This document shows positions 52,799 through 62,905 of a stretch of DNA of 64,000 bases, piece by piece; positions within the stretch are counted from its first letter, which is position 1; the number at the start of each line of letters is the position of its first letter. The stretch covers positions 62,001 to 126,000 of the forward strand of contig NZ_BBOJ01000006.1 in the NCBI RefSeq assembly GCF_000974445.1. Reading direction: 5' to 3'. The stretch is from Lentzea aerocolonigenes (GTDB lineage Bacteria > Actinomycetota > Actinomycetes > Mycobacteriales > Pseudonocardiaceae). Both the position numbers and the translations under genes were made by a program. The notes beneath the pieces were generated by a model that did not search any database, was not told the origin of the DNA, and saw only the letters and a list, made by a program, of their open reading frames with translations.

Positions 52799-54964
52799 GT
52801 GGGTAGCGGAAACGTGACCGAGGGCTGGGCGTTCGAGGGACAGCCGCCGGCGCTGCCGTCCGGTCCGGGCGGCGGGATCGTCACCCTCGTCAACGGCACG
52901 TCGTTCTGCGTCTGCGGCCACGACGGCGACATCCATCCCGCGGGACCGCAGGGCACCTTCTACCTGGACACGCGCATCGTGTCCAGGTGGCGGGTGCTGC
53001 TCAACGGTGCGCCGGTCGAGCCGATCACCGTAGTGCCCGGCGAGCCGTTCCGCACGACGTTCCTCGGCCGCGCACACCTCGGGCAGCACGGTGAAAGCTC
53101 GCTGCTGGTCGAACGCACCCGGTACGTCGGCGCGGGCATGCGGGAAGACGTGGTGCTGCGCAACTACGGCCCGGCGGACGTGGCGGTGACGCTGACCGTG
53201 CACGTCCAGGCGGACTTCGCGGATCTCTTCGAGGTCAAGGAAGACCGGGTGCGCCCGGACGACAGGCACGCCGCGGAGGTGCGCGGTGACGGGCTGAGAC
53301 TCAGCCGCCGCAGCCGTGGCCTGTGGGTGAGCGGCGAGCACGCCGAGTACGCGCTGGATCGGCTGACGTTCCACGTGCTCGTGCCCGCGCGAGGCGAGTG
53401 GTCGACCCGTGTGGTCGCGCGGCCGGTGGTGGACGGCGAGCCTGCTCCGCCGCTGTTCCCACTGGACCACCCGGTCGAACAGTCGGCACCGGTGCTGCGG
53501 GCACGGCGGTGGCATGAGATGGGCCCGGTGCTCCGGGTGTTCGGCGACCCCGCGCTGATGCGCACGCTCCGGCAGAGCCGCGAGGACCTGGGCGCACTGC
53601 GGATCTTCGATCCGGACCGGCCGGAAGACGTCGTGCTCGCGGCGGGGGCGCCGTGGTTCATGACGTTGTTCGGGCGCGACTCGATCCTGTCGTCGCTGAT
53701 GGCGCTCGCCCTCGACCCGTCGCCCGCGCTCGGCACGGTGCAGACCCTTGCGCGCCATCAGGGTCAGGTGGTCGAGCCGAACAGCGAGGAGGAACCCGGC
53801 CGCATCCCGCACGAGATGAGGTTCGGCGCGGACGTGTCGCTCGCGTTGGGCGGCCGCAACATCTACTACGGCACAGCCGATGCCACGCCGTTGTTCGTAG
53901 TGCTGCTCGGCGAGCTCAGCCGGTGGGGCATCGAGCGTGAGCAGGTCGAGGCGCTGCTGCCGCACGCCGACCGCGCGCTCGAGTGGGTCGACCGCTACGG
54001 CGACCGCGACGGCGACGGCTTCGTCGAGTACCAGCGGGCCACCGAACGCGGACTGGTGAACCAGGGCTGGAAGGACTCGTGGGACGGCGTCAACTTCGCC
54101 GACGGCACGATCGCCCGCAGCCCGATCGCGTTGTGCGAGGTCCAGGGCTATGTGTACGCGGCTTTTCGCGCGCGGGCCGGTCTCGCGCGGGCCACCGGCG
54201 CCGATCCCCGGTACTGGGACGAGCGCGCGGCCGAGTTGAAGAAGCGTTTCAACGACACGTTCTGGCTTCCCGCACAGGGTCGTTACGCCGTGGCGCTGGA
54301 CCACGAGAAGCGGCCGGTCGACGCAGTCACATCCAACGTCGGGCACTGCCTGTGGACCGGCATCGTCGACGACGACAAGGCGTCGCACGTCGCGTCGTCG
54401 TTGCTGTCACCCGAGATGTTCACCGGCTGGGGTGTGCGCACGCTCGCGTCGGACATGGGCGCCTACAACCCCATGAGCTACCACAACGGATCCGTCTGGC
54501 CGCACGACTCGGCCATCGTCGCCGCCGGCCTGATGCGGTACGGGTTCGTCGAGCACGCACAACGCGTCGCCACCGCCGTGTTCGACGCCGCCGACGCGTT
54601 CGGCGGCCGGTTGCCCGAGCTGCTGTGCGGGTTCGACCGCGCCTCCTATGCCCGCCCGGTGCCGTACCCGACATCCTGCTCGCCGCAGGCGTGGGCCTCG
54701 GCCGCACCGGTGCACCTGCTCCGGGTGTTGCTGCGGCTGGAGCCGTCGGTGCCGGACGGTGAGGTCCGGCTCGCGCCCGCGTTGCCCGGCGCGTTCCTGC
54801 CGCTCGCGATCGACAACGTGCCGCTGGCGGGCGCGCGGGTCACGGTGGAGGTCGACACGGAGGTCAGGGTTGCCGGGCTACCAGACGAAATCTCCGCAGT
54901 CCACGACGTCCCAACAGGTTTCACCGCGCGCGCCACGGGGATTCGTCCAGAATGGAGCAGCTGA
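52799..54964 (+). CDS. Glycogen-debranching-like amylo-alpha-1,6-glucosidase
   Basis: A 721-residue enzyme. The N-terminal ~230 residues are the beta-sandwich domain (GTFYLDTRIVSRWRVLLNG). The rest is an (alpha/alpha)6 barrel of the amylo-alpha-1,6-glucosidase family: PWFMTLFGRDSILSSLM, YGDRDGDGFVEYQRA and WKDSWDGVNF, then YHNGSVWPHDSAIVAAGL, carrying the acidic catalytic candidates. It probably removes glucose branches or hydrolyses sugar conjugates. GTG 52799 is the first start with the frame. The next gene, a GT4 glycosyltransferase, overlaps by 13 bp. Confidence 0.9.
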   Translation: MGSGNVTEGWAFEGQPPALPSGPGGGIVTLVNGTSFCVCGHDGDIHPAGPQGTFYLDTRIVSRWRVLLNGAPVEPITVVPGEPFRTTFLGRAHLGQHGESSLLVERTRYVGAGMREDVVLRNYGPADVAVTLTVHVQADFADLFEVKEDRVRPDDRHAAEVRGDGLRLSRRSRGLWVSGEHAEYALDRLTFHVLVPARGEWSTRVVARPVVDGEPAPPLFPLDHPVEQSAPVLRARRWHEMGPVLRVFGDPALMRTLRQSREDLGALRIFDPDRPEDVVLAAGAPWFMTLFGRDSILSSLMALALDPSPALGTVQTLARHQGQVVEPNSEEEPGRIPHEMRFGADVSLALGGRNIYYGTADATPLFVVLLGELSRWGIEREQVEALLPHADRALEWVDRYGDRDGDGFVEYQRATERGLVNQGWKDSWDGVNFADGTIARSPIALCEVQGYVYAAFRARAGLARATGADPRYWDERAAELKKRFNDTFWLPAQGRYAVALDHEKRPVDAVTSNVGHCLWTGIVDDDKASHVASSLLSPEMFTGWGVRTLASDMGAYNPMSYHNGSVWPHDSAIVAAGLMRYGFVEHAQRVATAVFDAADAFGGRLPELLCGFDRASYARPVPYPTSCSPQAWASAAPVHLLRVLLRLEPSVPDGEVRLAPALPGAFLPLAIDNVPLAGARVTVEVDTEVRVAGLPDEISAVHDVPTGFTARATGIRPEWSS

Positions 54965-56115
54965 AAGTCGCCATGGTGGCGCCCCCTTGGTTCGAGCTTC
55001 CCCCGACCGCGTACGGCGGCATCGAGTCGATGTGCGCGGACCTGACCGACCAGCTGACAAGACGTGGCGTGCGAGTCACTCTGATCGGCGTCGGCCGCAA
55101 CCGGACTCGTGCCCGATTCATCGCTGTTTCACTGACAGCGCAACAGGAACGCATCGGACAGGCCATGCCAGAGGTGGTGCACGCAGCCGCACTGCCGGAC
55201 CTGCTCGACCGCCTCGACGTGGACGTCGTGCACGACCACACGCTGGCCGGTCCGCTGCTGGCGCGCGGCCGCGACCTGCCGACCGTGGTGACCGCGCACG
55301 GCCCGGTGACCGGCGAGATGGGGCGGTACTACCGGCACCTGGGTCGCAGCGTGCACCTCGTGGCGCTGTCCGACGCGCAGCGCGTCGCCGCACCGTCGAT
55401 GCACTGGGCCGGCACCGTCCACAACGCCGTGAAGGTCGGTGACTTCCCGTACTGCTCACGAAAGAAGGACTTCGCACTGTTCCTCGGTCGCGCCACACCG
55501 GAGAAGGGCATCCCGACGGCCATCACGGCCGCGCGTGCGGCGGGCGTGCGGCTGCTGATCGCCGCGAAGTGCCGTGAACCCGACGAGCGGAGGTACTTCC
55601 ACGACGTGGTGGAACCCATGCTGGGCAGCGGGGTCGAGTGGCTCGGCGAAGTCGGCAGGACGCGCAAGCTGTCCCTGCTCGCGGCCGCGCGCTGCCTGCT
55701 CTTCCCGATCCAGTGGGCGGAGCCGTTCGGCATCGTGATGGCGGAGGCGCTGGCGTGCGGCACTCCGGTCGTGGCACTGCGCCGGGGTTCCGTGCCGGAG
55801 GTGGTCGTGCACGGAAGGACCGGGTTCGTCTGCGACTCCGTGGCAGAACTCATTTCCGGGCTGCGCGACGTGGAATCGCTGAGCCCGCTGCACTGTCGTT
55901 CGGACGCTCGGGATCGGTTCGACGTCGACCTGATGGCGTCGCGCTACGAGTCGCTGTACCGCTCGGTCATCGCACGAGCGGGCAACGGCGTCGGGCTGCC
56001 CAGGTCCCACGTCGCAACGACCAACGGGAACGGCCACACGTTGGCTGTGCCCGTCGCCAAATGGCGTGAGCACACCGGTGTCGGCCCGAAATCGACGGGT
56101 AGTCACGCACCATGA
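54952..56115 (+). CDS. GT4-type glycosyltransferase
   Basis: A 387-residue GT-B fold protein. It starts [18 protein letters not shown] and [13 protein letters not shown], the N-terminal donor-domain pattern for family 4. [14 protein letters not shown] is the inner helix, and the C-terminal domain has [18 protein letters not shown] and the E-x7-E signature in [18 protein letters not shown]. It overlaps the debranching-like gene by 13 bp and the cytochrome oxidase gene by ATGA. The long run of overlapping genes suggests one transcript from Hsp20 onward. Confidence 0.88.
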   Translation: MEQLKVAMVAPPWFELPPTAYGGIESMCADLTDQLTRRGVRVTLIGVGRNRTRARFIAVSLTAQQERIGQAMPEVVHAAALPDLLDRLDVDVVHDHTLAGPLLARGRDLPTVVTAHGPVTGEMGRYYRHLGRSVHLVALSDAQRVAAPSMHWAGTVHNAVKVGDFPYCSRKKDFALFLGRATPEKGIPTAITAARAAGVRLLIAAKCREPDERRYFHDVVEPMLGSGVEWLGEVGRTRKLSLLAAARCLLFPIQWAEPFGIVMAEALACGTPVVALRRGSVPEVVVHGRTGFVCDSVAELISGLRDVESLSPLHCRSDARDRFDVDLMASRYESLYRSVIARAGNGVGLPRSHVATTNGNGHTLAVPVAKWREHTGVGPKSTGSHAP

Positions 56116-57869
56116 CCGCGCTCAAGCCCACGCCGGTGGCCGACCCGGGAGCGACCGGACGGCAGCTCAAGGGCTCCACCCTGCTGAAGTTGTTCACCAC
56201 CACCGACCACAAGCAGATCGGGTTGATGTACCTGACGACATCGTTCGGGTTCTTCCTCGCCGGCGGCCTGATGGCCCTGCTGATGCGCGGCGAGCTCGCC
56301 CGGCCCGGCCTGCAGTTCCTGTCGAACGAGCAGTACAACCAGCTGTTCACCATGCACGGCACGATCATGCTGCTGCTCTACGCGACACCGATCGTGTTCG
56401 GGTTCGCGAACTACGTGTTGCCGCTGCAGATCGGCTCACCGGACGTCGCGTTCCCGCGGCTGAACGCCCTGGCGTACTGGCTCTACCTCTTCGGCGGGCT
56501 GATCGTCATGTACGGCTTCGTGACGCCCGCGGGTGCGGCCGACTTCGGCTGGACCGCCTATCCCCCGCTGAGCACGGCCACCTACGCACCGGGCGTCGGC
56601 GGAGACCTGTGGGCCGCCGGACTCGTGATCAGCGGGCTCGGCACCATCCTGGGCGCGGTCAACATGGTCACCACCGTGGTGTGCCTGCGCGCACCGGGCA
56701 TGACGATGTTCCGGATGCCCATCTTCACCTGGAACATCCTGGTCACGTCGATCCTGGTGCTGATCGCGTTTCCCATCTTCACCGCCGCGCTGCTGGGTCT
56801 GCTCGCGGACCGGCACCTCGGCGCGCACGTCTTCGACCCGGCGAACGGAGGGCCGATCCTGTACCAGCACCTGTTCTGGTTCTTCGGCCACCCCGAGGTC
56901 TACATCGTCGCGCTGCCGTTCTTCGGGATCGTGACCGAGGTGCTGCCGGTGTTCAGCCGCAAACCCCTGTTCGGCTACAAGGGTCTCGTCTACGCGACGC
57001 TCGCGATCGCGCTGTACTCGGTGGTCGTGTGGGCACACCACATGTTCGCGACCGGCGCGGTTCTGCTGCTGTTCTTCTCCGCCACCACCTTCATCATCGC
57101 CATCCCCACGGGCATCAAGTTCTTCAACTGGATCGGCACCATGTGGAAGGGTGCCATCACGCTGGAGTCGCCGATGCTGTTCTCCGTCGGGTTCCTGGTG
57201 ACGTTCCTGTTCGGTGGCCTGTCCGGCATCCTGCTCGCGTCGCCACCGCTCGACTTCCACGTGCACGACACGTACTTCGTCGTCGCGCACTTCCACTACG
57301 TCCTGTTCGGCACCATCGTCTTCGCCACCTACGCGGGGATCTACTTCTGGTTTCCCAAGACGACCGGCCGGATGATGAACGAACGGCTCGCCAAGCTGCA
57401 CTTCTGGACGCAGTTCATCGGGTTCCACGGCACTTTTCTGGTGCACCACTGGCTCGGCTCCAACGGCATGCCGCGTCGCTACGCCGACTACCTGCCGACC
57501 GACGACTTCACGACCCTCAACATGGTCTCCACGGTGTTCGCGTTCCTGCTGGGCCTGTCCACGCTGCTGTTCATCTACAACGTGGTCCGCAGCTACCGCT
57601 ACGGCGAACCCGCCGGCCGCGACGACCCGTGGGGCTTCGGCAACTCCCTCGAATGGGCCACGACGTCGCCGCCGCCCCGGCACAACTTCCACGAGCTGCC
57701 GCGCATCCGCTCCGAGCGACCGGCCTTCGAGCTGCACCACCCGCACATGGTCGAACGGATGCGCAAGGAGGCCCACGTGTCGGTCCTGCGGCGCGGACCG
57801 GCCGGCGTCGACGAGACCACCGAGAAGGCCCTCGCACCCACCCACCGCGACGACACCGACCCGGACTGA
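56112..57869 (+). CDS. ctaD: Cytochrome c oxidase subunit I (aa3-type)
   Basis: A 585-residue, 12-helix haem-copper oxidase subunit. Metal and haem residues are visible: His in [11 protein letters not shown] (haem a), [15 protein letters not shown] (CuB His and its cross-linked Tyr), WAHHMFATG (CuB His pair) and [11 protein letters not shown] (haem a3 and a). The start [12 protein letters not shown] is a typical actinobacterial N-terminus. It reduces oxygen to water and pumps protons. No ctaC or ctaE is next to it, and it is embedded in a stress cluster, so it may be an additional, stress-specific subunit I rather than the housekeeping one. Confidence 0.96.
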   Translation: MTALKPTPVADPGATGRQLKGSTLLKLFTTTDHKQIGLMYLTTSFGFFLAGGLMALLMRGELARPGLQFLSNEQYNQLFTMHGTIMLLLYATPIVFGFANYVLPLQIGSPDVAFPRLNALAYWLYLFGGLIVMYGFVTPAGAADFGWTAYPPLSTATYAPGVGGDLWAAGLVISGLGTILGAVNMVTTVVCLRAPGMTMFRMPIFTWNILVTSILVLIAFPIFTAALLGLLADRHLGAHVFDPANGGPILYQHLFWFFGHPEVYIVALPFFGIVTEVLPVFSRKPLFGYKGLVYATLAIALYSVVVWAHHMFATGAVLLLFFSATTFIIAIPTGIKFFNWIGTMWKGAITLESPMLFSVGFLVTFLFGGLSGILLASPPLDFHVHDTYFVVAHFHYVLFGTIVFATYAGIYFWFPKTTGRMMNERLAKLHFWTQFIGFHGTFLVHHWLGSNGMPRRYADYLPTDDFTTLNMVSTVFAFLLGLSTLLFIYNVVRSYRYGEPAGRDDPWGFGNSLEWATTSPPPRHNFHELPRIRSERPAFELHHPHMVERMRKEAHVSVLRRGPAGVDETTEKALAPTHRDDTDPD

Positions 57870-57872
57870 GTC

Positions 57873-58136
57873 ATGGATTCCTCGTACGAGAAGCAACAGC
57901 TGCGACAGATCGAGAACTGGTTCGAAGCCAACGACCCACGGCTGGCCGAGGCACTGAGCGGACCAGTCCACAAAACGGCGAACCGCAGGTCCGTCCGCGT
58001 TGCGGTGGACCTGCTCGCCCTCGCCCTGCTGGTGCTGGGAATCACCACCACCAGCCTGTTCCTCGTCTTCACGGGCTTGGTCTGCGGCATGATCGGCGTC
58101 TGCCTGCACACCACGTACCGCAAGCGGACCCGTTGA
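57873..58136 (+). CDS. DUF3040-like small membrane protein
   Basis: An 87-residue protein. The N-terminus SYEKQQLRQIENWFEANDPR has the DUF3040 pattern of a helix and Asp-Pro. Two hydrophobic helices follow (LLALALLVLGITTTSLFLVF and the adjacent GLVCGMIGVCLHTTY). DUF3040 proteins are small actinobacterial membrane proteins of unknown role. It follows ctaD by 3 bp and may be an accessory subunit or just co-transcribed. Confidence 0.8.
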   Translation: MDSSYEKQQLRQIENWFEANDPRLAEALSGPVHKTANRRSVRVAVDLLALALLVLGITTTSLFLVFTGLVCGMIGVCLHTTYRKRTR

Positions 58137-58139
58137 GCG

Positions 58140-58427
58140 TCATCCGCGCACCACGTCCAGCAAGGCGAGCGACCGGTGCACCGCCGCGGTCCTGCTGATC
58201 AGGCACAGGCTCGATCCCACCCGGCGCACGTGGTTCTCAGCCTCCACGAGCGCCCGCAGCCCCGCGGCACCGAGGAACGTGACATCGCTGAGATCAACCA
58301 CGATCAACGCGTCCGAAATGTCCAGATGTGGCTCTATGGCGTGAATCAGCCTGTCCACCGTGTACGAGTCGATCTCTCCGCTCACACTGACCCTGATCAC
58401 CTTCGCGACCGCGACGGGAACCACCAC
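58140..58427 (-). CDS. STAS-domain anti-sigma factor antagonist (paralogue)
   Basis: About 95 residues, close paralogue of the gene at 45231: same VPVAVAKVIRVSVSGEID, SYTVDRLIHAIEPHLDISD and DVTFLGAAGLRALVEAE. GTG 58427 follows GGAGG at five-base distance and matches the conserved start. The adjacent leader also matches that at 45577-45613. Both probably feed into the same sigma/anti-sigma circuit. The gene is convergent with DUF3040, stops 3 bp apart. Confidence 0.82.
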   Translation of the reverse strand: MVVPVAVAKVIRVSVSGEIDSYTVDRLIHAIEPHLDISDALIVVDLSDVTFLGAAGLRALVEAENHVRRVGSSLCLISRTAAVHRSLALLDVVRG

Positions 58428-58532
58428 GCCCACCTCCAGCTCTGTTGTCGTGAGTGGACGATCGCGTATTGCGCGGGTTCGACGCTTCGATCCGCCAGGC
58501 GCAAATCCCCGGCACGCCATGGGCCTGCCGTG

Positions 58533-59573
58533 TCACGCGCGGAGCTTCTTGCGCCGCTCCTGCTGGCGGTACCCGTAGGCGGCTTGACGCACGGCCTCGT
58601 CGCTCTCCAGCCGCGCCCCCAACGCACCGGCGACGGTCGCCACCGACGCCGCGAGCCACGCCACGCCGAGGTAGTCCGAAAGGGCAGGGGGATGCTCTAT
58701 CTGCCGCCCCAGCACGGCAGGATCGAGCACGAGCCATCCCGCCGCAAGCACGAGGAGGAACAACGCCAGGTAGAGCGTTGTGATCCCCAGCCCGATCGTG
58801 ATCACGGTGGTCAGGTTGTACAACCTCGCTCGTTCCCGTCCGAGCTCATCGGACGGTCGTTCCCACAGCCCGTGGGTGGCGATCAGCCACACCACCATCG
58901 CGGTGATCGACAGCAGCATCGCCGCCGTCAGCCGCACGGCCGACCCGGACGCGCCGAGCTGCCAGATGGTCGAGCTGATCAACGCGTACGCGCCGGTGCC
59001 GAACGCGGCCACGAGCACACTGGACAGTCCCATCGCGAGCTGCCAGGGCCGGTTCGCCCTGACCATGCCCGCGACCAGCCTCAAGCGGCCTGCCAGCCCG
59101 GGCGCCACGAACCGCACGCCGATGTCATCGGAGGGTGAGTCGATTCTTTTGGCCAGCCGCCCCACCCGCCCCTCGCGGTCGGTCAGCTCACCCACGACGG
59201 CGCTCACGACGTCCGCGGTCTTGCGGCGCAGGCCCCAGCTTCCCAGTGCCGGGAGCGACGCCACGGCGAGGCCGTCGGCGGCGCTGGCGTCGGCGACGAC
59301 CGGGTCCGTGCCCGCGCGTCGCGGCAGGTCGGTCAGGCACACCCACAGGTCGCACCGCTCCTCGACGACCTGGTCGCGCACGGCCTGCACCACGTGCCGC
59401 ACCGTGCCGTGCTCGTCGGCCGCGAACTGGTCGCACACTGGCACGATCCGCCAGGTCACGTCGCCGTCCACGTCACGGGACAACCGGCGCGGCAGCTCCT
59501 CCGCGACGTCCTCCACGATGACGGTGGCCAGCCCCGGATCGGCGAGCAGGCCCAGCACCACTGTTTCTCGCAT
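58533..59573 (-). CDS. Uncharacterised membrane protein
   Basis: A 346-residue protein. The N-terminal ~150 residues are soluble and contain a Rossmann-like start ([19 protein letters not shown]). About four transmembrane helices follow: [58 protein letters not shown] and [20 protein letters not shown]. The C-terminus ends in a basic QQERRKKL patch. Family not recognised. It is 105 bp upstream of the STAS gene on the same strand, which is a possible functional link. Confidence 0.72.
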   Translation of the reverse strand: MRETVVLGLLADPGLATVIVEDVAEELPRRLSRDVDGDVTWRIVPVCDQFAADEHGTVRHVVQAVRDQVVEERCDLWVCLTDLPRRAGTDPVVADASAADGLAVASLPALGSWGLRRKTADVVSAVVGELTDREGRVGRLAKRIDSPSDDIGVRFVAPGLAGRLRLVAGMVRANRPWQLAMGLSSVLVAAFGTGAYALISSTIWQLGASGSAVRLTAAMLLSITAMVVWLIATHGLWERPSDELGRERARLYNLTTVITIGLGITTLYLALFLLVLAAGWLVLDPAVLGRQIEHPPALSDYLGVAWLAASVATVAGALGARLESDEAVRQAAYGYRQQERRKKLRA

Positions 59574-59602
59574 GTGCCATCGGGTACCTCGGCTGGCCCT
59601 GG

Positions 59603-59995
59603 TTACTCCTGCAGGGCGTGGCCCCTCTGGTGGTACGGGTTGTCGAGGAGGACGCCTCCCATCCAGCTCTGCGGGTGCGCCTTCACCATCGGCACGATGA
59701 CCTCACCACCGAACACGTTGAGGTCGTAGAAGCAGAGCACGTACACCGAGCGTCTGCTCGCCCACACACCGGCGTTCACCTCGTGGCTGAACAGGGCGTC
59801 CATCTGTTCCGCGTGCCCCAGCGTCCGCTCCGCCCACCCCATGTCCCCCACCACCCGGCAGCTCGTCGGCGCCGTGGCGGACCAGGCGTCGAGCTCGGCG
59901 AGCATCGTGTCGCTGTCGAACGTGCCACCGCCCAGGTGCCCGCCTTCCGGCTCGTGCACCTCCAGCAACGGATCCGGTCCACCCAGGCTGCTCAC
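59603..59995 (-). CDS. C-terminal half of a MEDS-domain sensor (split gene)
   Basis: A 130-residue frame from GTG 59995. It carries the second half of the MEDS (DcmR-like sensory) domain: [38 protein letters not shown] and [20 protein letters not shown], then [10 protein letters not shown]. The first half is encoded by the overlapping upstream frame; the two share a GTGA junction. The intact domain is about 170-180 residues. Either a frameshift at the six-C run (60008-60013) broke one gene, or two coupled peptides assemble. It follows the PucR-type regulator as part of one transcript. Confidence 0.75.
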   Translation of the reverse strand: MSSLGGPDPLLEVHEPEGGHLGGGTFDSDTMLAELDAWSATAPTSCRVVGDMGWAERTLGHAEQMDALFSHEVNAGVWASRRSVYVLCFYDLNVFGGEVIVPMVKAHPQSWMGGVLLDNPYHQRGHALQE

Positions 59996-60162
59996 GGCTT
60001 CTTCCCTCCCCCCGCGGCGGCGAAGTACCGGCACGCCTCGCCGCGGCGCAGCCCCTCACGCAGGAACGGGACCAGCAGCAAGTCCCGTTCGGCACGACCG
60101 TGGTGGAAGACGCACAGATGTGCGTGGACGTCCAGCGTCACGCCGTTGAAAGACGTACTCAT
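59992..60162 (-). CDS. N-terminal piece of the split MEDS-domain sensor
   Basis: A 56-residue frame from ATG 60162: VHAHLCVFHHGRAERDLLLV, PFLREGLRRGEACRYFA and then AGGGKKP stop. The first 40 residues fit the MEDS domain start (cofactor or ligand-binding His region) exactly. The ATG overlaps the regulator's stop (ATGA). The frame ends just past a poly-C/poly-G stretch where the second frame takes over. Sequencing or assembly error in the run is possible. Confidence 0.72.
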   Translation of the reverse strand: MSTSFNGVTLDVHAHLCVFHHGRAERDLLLVPFLREGLRRGEACRYFAAAGGGKKP

Positions 60163-61862
60163 CCCCGCCCCTCCCAGGGCTGCCCTTGCAGCACCTGCCA
60201 CGCACGTGTGGCCACGTGCACGTTGAGGCGAGTTTCCACATCTGTCAGGTCGAAACCGGTGATCTTGCGGATCCGGCCGAGCCGGTACCGCAGCGTGCTG
60301 CGGTGGATGAACAGCGCGGTCGCCGTCCGGTCGTAGTTGCCACCGCTCTCCAGGAACTCGGACAGCGTGTGGACCATGTCCGCGGTCCTGCTGTCGTCGT
60401 AGTCGATCAGACCGCCCAGCCACTCCCGCACGAACGCCTCGACGTCGGCACGGCTGTTGCCCGTGTCAAGAATTCGGTAGAGGCCGAGCTGGGCGAACGA
60501 CGTGGCTCCGCGGGGCGTGCGGGACATCTGCCGGATGCGCAGCGTGCGCATCGCCTCGGTGAACGAGCGCGGCAGCTCGTCCGGCGCGGAGCAGCTTCCA
60601 CCGATCGCGATCACACCGGTGTCGGCCCCCAACTCCCGCGTCATCGCACGGAACAACGCCTCACCGTCCGGAATGCCGTGCACCAGCATCACGACCACAC
60701 CGGAGCGCCGCGAGCACAGCGCCCTCCACTCCAGTTCGGCCATCGCGCGGGTGATCGCGTCGGACACGGCGTCATCGGCCTGCACGCCGTGCCACTGCGC
60801 GACCACGACGTGGTGAGGTCCGCGCAGGTCGTGGCCCAGTGCGTCGGCGCGGGCGTACGCGCTGTCGTTGTCCGTGCCGATGACGAGGTCGTCCACCAGT
60901 TCACGGTGCAGCCTGAGCTCGACCTCGGCGAGGCTGCGCTGGTGGGCCAGCTCCAGGGCGAGCACCGTCGTGCCGTACTCCAGGGTGAAGATCTCGTGCT
61001 CGCTCGCGGTCTTCCCGGGATCGACGAGGGCGACCACGCCCAGCACCTCGTGGTGCGGCCTGACCAACGAGATCAGCCGGTCACGGTCCCGCAGCGGCCG
61101 CGTCGCACGAGCAGCGCGGCGCAGCAGGTCCTCCCGGCGCCGCGCGGGCATCTTCGGGTACGGGTCCGGGCGGCCCGCTCCCGCCCAGGTGCGCAGGTTG
61201 CCGAACCGGTCCTCGATGGCGACGGGCAGTCCGGTCAGATCGCTCAGCGCGTGAGCGATCCCTGGTTCGCCGGCGCCCGAAGCGGTCACCCGAGTCAGCA
61301 CGTCGTGCACTTCCTGCTGTTGCCGCAACCGGGACACGGTCTCGGTCAGCTGTGCGTTGACGAGCGCGCGTTCGTCGTTGGACCGGCGCAGCTCGACCCG
61401 CTGTTCGTACTCCTTGCGGTGCAGGGCGGCGCTGGCCAGCGCGGCGCTGGTCTGCTGGCCGAGCACGTTGAGCAGGAACAGCTCGTCGACCGTCGGCTCC
61501 CGCTCCGCGACCACGACCAGGCACCCGGTGACGCCGCTCAGGCCCCGCAACAGGATCGCCCAGCGCCACTTCCCGTCGGAAAGCGTCACACCGGTGTCAT
61601 GATCCTCCAGTTCGGACACGATCCGGTCGAGCTCGCGGTCGGCGGGCTGGCCCGAAGGTGTGCGCACCAGTCTTCCGCCGACCATCAGATAGGTCGTGTC
61701 GGCCGCGCACGGGCCGAGTGACGGCACCGAAGTCGCCGCGAGGGCAAGGATCTTCGCCGCGTCCCGGCCGTCGAACATCATCATCGACAACACGAACAGG
61801 CCGTAAAGATTGGACAGTTGCGCCCGCGCCCAACGGTCCAAGCCTCCCGCGCCGATGGCCAT
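60159..61862 (-). CDS. PucR/CdaR-type transcriptional regulator
   Basis: A 567-residue regulator. The N-terminal ~300 residues include GAF-like domains (PVAIEDRFGNLRTWAGAG is a typical strand). The C-terminal part has the PucR-type helix-turn-helix: FLESGGNYDRTATALFIHRS and TLRYRLGRIRKITGFD. The middle resembles a GGDEF-like non-catalytic fold. ATG 61862 has GGGGAGG upstream. It is divergent from the second Hsp20 gene (136-bp spacer), so it may control that promoter. The MEDS sensor is translated from the same transcript. Confidence 0.9.
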   Translation of the reverse strand: MAIGAGGLDRWARAQLSNLYGLFVLSMMMFDGRDAAKILALAATSVPSLGPCAADTTYLMVGGRLVRTPSGQPADRELDRIVSELEDHDTGVTLSDGKWRWAILLRGLSGVTGCLVVVAEREPTVDELFLLNVLGQQTSAALASAALHRKEYEQRVELRRSNDERALVNAQLTETVSRLRQQQEVHDVLTRVTASGAGEPGIAHALSDLTGLPVAIEDRFGNLRTWAGAGRPDPYPKMPARRREDLLRRAARATRPLRDRDRLISLVRPHHEVLGVVALVDPGKTASEHEIFTLEYGTTVLALELAHQRSLAEVELRLHRELVDDLVIGTDNDSAYARADALGHDLRGPHHVVVAQWHGVQADDAVSDAITRAMAELEWRALCSRRSGVVVMLVHGIPDGEALFRAMTRELGADTGVIAIGGSCSAPDELPRSFTEAMRTLRIRQMSRTPRGATSFAQLGLYRILDTGNSRADVEAFVREWLGGLIDYDDSRTADMVHTLSEFLESGGNYDRTATALFIHRSTLRYRLGRIRKITGFDLTDVETRLNVHVATRAWQVLQGQPWEGRG

Positions 61863-61998
61863 GTCCTCCCCTGTGCCGTAGTTGCCTTGTCAACGAGCCT
61901 AGCCCCGCCGTCACTGTGCTGCCGGGTCCAGCGCGGAGGGCTGATTTCGCCCTCCCAGGCGGACGCGCCGCGCAACCACCTTCGCCACGGTGGAAGCC
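61863..61998. promoter_or_regulatory. Divergent promoter region (regulator and Hsp20)
   Basis: The 136 bp between the PucR-type gene and Hsp20 must hold both promoters. It contains GGAGGGCTGATTTCGCCCTC at about 61936-61955, an imperfect GAGGGC/GCCCTC inverted repeat that could be an operator. No sigma-factor box was clear. Confidence 0.4.
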
Positions 61999-62385
61999 AT
62001 GACACTGATGCGTTTCGACCCGTTCCGCGAACTCGACCGGCTTTCCGAACAGACGGTCCGCACGCCGCGTGCGCTGCCGATGGAGGCGTTCCGCCGCAGC
62101 GAGGAGTGCGTCGTCGCGCTCGACCTTCCCGGTGTGGACAGTGCGGACGTCGACGTGACCGTGGAACGCAACGTGGTCACGGTCAAGGCGACGCGGCACC
62201 CGTTGCGGCAGGAGAACGACGAGGTGCTGATCGACGAACGTCCGCACGGCGAGTTCAGCCGCCAGTTCTTCCTCGGCGACATGCTCGACGCCGGCAACCT
62301 GTCCGCCGACTTCGACCGCGGCGTGCTCGTGCTGACGATTCCGGTCGCCGAGTCCAGCAAGCCTCGCAAGATCGAGATCTCCTGA
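61999..62385 (+). CDS. Hsp20 small heat-shock protein (second copy)
   Basis: A 128-residue alpha-crystallin chaperone. MTLMRFDPFRELDRLSEQT is almost identical to the start of the copy at 52343. VVALDLPGVDSADVDVTVE and FDRGVLVLTIPVAE are the conserved crystallin strands. It lacks the 18-residue C-terminal extension of the other copy. It is followed within 10 bp by a general stress protein gene and then dnaK, so chaperone genes are concentrated here. Confidence 0.95.
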   Translation: MTLMRFDPFRELDRLSEQTVRTPRALPMEAFRRSEECVVALDLPGVDSADVDVTVERNVVTVKATRHPLRQENDEVLIDERPHGEFSRQFFLGDMLDAGNLSADFDRGVLVLTIPVAESSKPRKIEIS

Positions 62386-62395
62386 GGAGACACTG

Positions 62396-62905
62396 ATGAC
62401 CACGCAGCACTCAGGCGCGCACGCGCGTACGACGACCTCTGCCGGCCAGCGGCGGACGATCGCGTCGTTCACCAACTACCGCGACGCCGAACGGGCCGTG
62501 GATTTCCTGTCGGACAACAAGTTCCCGGTCGACCGCACCGCGATCATCGGCAACGACGTCCGCATGGTCGAGCAGGTCGTCGGCCGGATGAACTGGGGCC
62601 GCGCACTGCTCAACGGCGCCGTGTCCGGTGCCATCCCCGGCCTGCTGTTCGGCTGGATCTTCGGCCTGTTCGACCTCATCAACCCACTCGTCACCTCCTT
62701 GACGCTGGCCCTGTACGGCCTGGTGTTCGGTGCGATCATCGGCGCGATCATCGGGGCGATCTCCTACGGGATGCAGCGCGGCCGGCGTGACTTCAGTTCC
62801 GTCACCGCGATGGTGCCGAGCCGGTACGACCTCGTCGTGGACGAGGAGGTCGCCGGTGAGGCGCAGCAGCTGCTGGCCAAGCTGGGCGCCGGGAGTGGTT
62901 CCTGA
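62396..62905 (+). CDS. General stress protein (YflT-like, glycine-zipper membrane segment)
   Basis: A 169-residue protein. The N-terminal half has the general-stress pattern [20 protein letters not shown] and [17 protein letters not shown]. The middle is membrane-compatible with glycine-zipper repeats ([31 protein letters not shown]). The C-terminus is soluble ([20 protein letters not shown]). Similar proteins are induced by salt or heat in Firmicutes and actinobacteria. Its stop overlaps the dnaK start (TGATG). Confidence 0.85.
   Translation: MTTQHSGAHARTTTSAGQRRTIASFTNYRDAERAVDFLSDNKFPVDRTAIIGNDVRMVEQVVGRMNWGRALLNGAVSGAIPGLLFGWIFGLFDLINPLVTSLTLALYGLVFGAIIGAIIGAISYGMQRGRRDFSSVTAMVPSRYDLVVDEEVAGEAQQLLAKLGAGSGS

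Noticed and set aside
50342..54388. A 1348-codon minus-strand open frame
   Set aside because: Only its last 180 codons are a plausible gene. The rest runs antisense to the baeRF, Hsp20 and debranching-like genes, an artefact of GC-rich codons.
56436..58198. Long frames on both strands over the ctaD gene
   Set aside because: They are Arg/Val-rich shadows of cytochrome oxidase, with no family resemblance.
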